From Parasphingopyxis sp. CP4 (lineage in GTDB: Bacteria > Pseudomonadota > Alphaproteobacteria > Sphingomonadales > Sphingomonadaceae): a stretch of DNA of 64,000 bases. The stretch's first letter is position 1; each line of letters begins with the position of its first letter. The notes under the pieces were generated by a model that was not told the DNA's origin, made no database searches, and was given only the letters and a program-made list of their open reading frames with translations. The translations under genes and the position numbers were made by a program. Below are positions 62,924 to 64,000 of this stretch, one piece after another. The stretch is taken from NCBI RefSeq assembly GCF_013378055.1, contig NZ_CP051130.1, forward strand, positions 1,798,001 to 1,862,000, in the 5' to 3' direction.

Positions 62924-63904
62924 TTGTTTCTGATCTTTCTCGGCATAGTTGGTGGCCTTGCGCTTCTTGTTCTCGGCGGGGAAACGCTTGTCCGCGGCGC
63001 CGTCGCATTGGCGGAACGAGCGGGTGTCGCGCCGCTATTGGTCGGTATTGTCGTGCTGGGCTTCGGCACGTCCATGCCCGAACTTGTCACCAGCATCGAA
63101 GCATCGCTCGCTGGCGCTCCCGGGATTGCCTGGGGCAATATCGTCGGTTCAAATATCGCCAATACGCTGCTGATCCTTGGCACGGCTGCCCTCCTGACGC
63201 CGTTTGCGGTCACCGGTCGGGCCGTATCGCGGGATACAGGTGTGGCGCTGGGCGCGGCAGCGCTGCTCGTCATGCTCGCCTATCTCGATCTCGTCGGCAT
63301 CCTGACGGGCTTGTTGCTCCTGGCGCTGCTCGCCACCTATATCGTCATGGCCTATCTCCACGAGCGCGGAAGCGCGGAGGATCATGGCGCCGCTTATGAC
63401 CGGACGGTTGCCTATGAGACGGCCGACCCGCGTCTCCATGGTGTATTCAATGGATGGGGCCAGCCCCTCCTGTTCACGATAGTGGGCCTTGCAGCAATCG
63501 TCATGGGTGGTCGCCTCCTCGTGCTTGGCGCAATCGACCTTGCCCGCATTGCCGGGCTCAGCGAGGGCGTAATCGGGCTGACCATCGTTGCCATTGGGAC
63601 ATCATTGCCCGAGCTGGTGACATCCGTAATCGCTGCCATACGGCGCGAGGGCGAGATCGCCTTTGGCAATGTGATCGGATCCAATATCTACAATATTCTG
63701 GGTATTGGCGGGGTTACGGCCATTGCGGCCAATGGCGGCATGCCAGCGGAGTTCGTCACGCAGGACCTGCCCTTGCTGCTGGGCCTGGCAATGGCCCTGA
63801 TGCTCATGCTCTGGTTCAGCCGCCATCTTGGTCGCGTCATGGGTGGCCTGATGGTAATTGCCTATTTCGGCTATATCGGATCGCTGTTAATCGCCAATCT
63901 ATGA
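62924..63904 (+). CDS. Calcium/sodium exchanger, YrbG family
   Basis: A 326-aa inner membrane antiporter (CaCA superfamily) with ~10 helices and the two inverted alpha repeats: GFGTSMPELVTSIEASLAG..GNIVGSNIANTLLILG and AIGTSLPELVTSVIAAIRR..GNVIGSNIYNILGIGG. Each carries the conserved acidic residue. I chose TTG 62924, 9 bp after AGGA; a longer open frame overlapping the LysR gene would add residues without membrane character. It overlaps the end position 63904 with a chance ATG at 63901. Confidence 0.88.
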   Translation: MFLIFLGIVGGLALLVLGGETLVRGAVALAERAGVAPLLVGIVVLGFGTSMPELVTSIEASLAGAPGIAWGNIVGSNIANTLLILGTAALLTPFAVTGRAVSRDTGVALGAAALLVMLAYLDLVGILTGLLLLALLATYIVMAYLHERGSAEDHGAAYDRTVAYETADPRLHGVFNGWGQPLLFTIVGLAAIVMGGRLLVLGAIDLARIAGLSEGVIGLTIVAIGTSLPELVTSVIAAIRREGEIAFGNVIGSNIYNILGIGGVTAIAANGGMPAEFVTQDLPLLLGLAMALMLMLWFSRHLGRVMGGLMVIAYFGYIGSLLIANL

Positions 63905-63928
63905 CCATGATTGATCGACTTCAGCGCT

Positions 63929-64000
63929 TCAATCTGCGGTTTCCGGACTGGCAGCGCCATCAAGTTCGAGCGTTTCGATGATCCAGCGTGCGGCCTCTGC
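63929..64000 (-). CDS. C-terminal end of an unknown protein (runs out of the window)
   Basis: An open minus-strand frame enters from the right edge and stops at TGA (63929-63931), reading AEAARWIIETLELDGAASPE and on for three more residues. Codon choice resembles neighbours and it converges on the exchanger gene with a sensible 24-bp gap. Only 23 residues are visible, so no family can be named. Confidence 0.5.
   Translation of the reverse strand, partial: AEAARWIIETLELDGAASPETAD

Noticed and set aside
63901-63981. 26-codon plus-strand frame starting inside the stop of the exchanger gene
   Set aside because: Very short, no ribosome site, and overlaps the plausible end of a minus-strand gene.

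Overview
The window looks like chromosomal DNA of an alphaproteobacterium of the order Sphingomonadales. Three things suggest this: high GC with strong GC3 bias, the conserved rimP-nusA-ylxR-infB-rbfA-truB-rpsO-pnp gene set, and palindromic intergenic repeats of the type common in sphingomonads. An imuA-imuB-dnaE2 cassette behind a GTTC-N7-GTTC LexA box is also typical of alphaproteobacteria. The genus cannot be fixed from the sequence alone. No transposase, integrase, CRISPR array or phage gene was found.

Layout. 1-5.5 kb: the end of a malonyl-CoA-synthetase-like ligase, trmB, an alpha-carbonic anhydrase lipoprotein, a 600-bp gene-free block built of palindromic repeats, an S1/P1 nuclease, and a two-gene unit on the minus strand (sugar dehydrogenase and a small Rieske protein whose domains are in inverted order). 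5.5-19.2 kb: the translation and RNA-metabolism super-operon. It is split between rbfA and truB by six unrelated genes (crotonase-like protein, DUF2239, thymidine kinase, two GNATs, a small secreted protein). truB carries an in-frame palindromic repeat. 19.2-24.7 kb: small secreted or zinc-ribbon proteins, an aspartic protease, a SleB-type cell wall hydrolase, a cyclophilin, tRNA-Ser(GGA) and an acyl-CoA dehydrogenase.

24.7-37.8 kb: a divergent surface-glycan locus that reads AT-richer than its surroundings. It has three sulfotransferases, two WbqC-like proteins, two DegT-type aminotransferases, a GT2, a probable GT-C membrane protein, a GT-B-like protein, an RgpF-like protein and a phytanoyl-CoA-dioxygenase-like enzyme. 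Genes in each arm are tightly spaced or overlapping. This is the best candidate for an undescribed pathway, probably a sulfated and amino-sugar-containing glycan. 37.8-42.6 kb: a TetR gene divergent from a five-gene, glutathione-flavoured catabolic operon (HCCA-isomerase-like, SDR, GST, VOC, SDR), with two inverted repeats between them.

42.6-48.7 kb: a TpsB outer-membrane transporter divergent from a FecR-domain protein with a Gly/Asn repeat tail, a PilZ protein and a CHASE2-degenerate GGDEF-EAL phosphodiesterase. This looks like a surface/c-di-GMP module. 48.7-53.7 kb: a TetR gene translationally coupled to a periplasmic molybdenum hydroxylase (IorA/IorB type), XdhC and a cytochrome c lipoprotein. 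53.7-59.2 kb: the SOS mutasome imuA-imuB-dnaE2. 59.3-64 kb: an NrtS-like membrane protein coupled to a predicted lipoprotein formylglycine-generating enzyme, nhaA, an OxyR-like LysR regulator that lacks the peroxidatic cysteine, a calcium/sodium exchanger, and the end of an unknown minus-strand gene.
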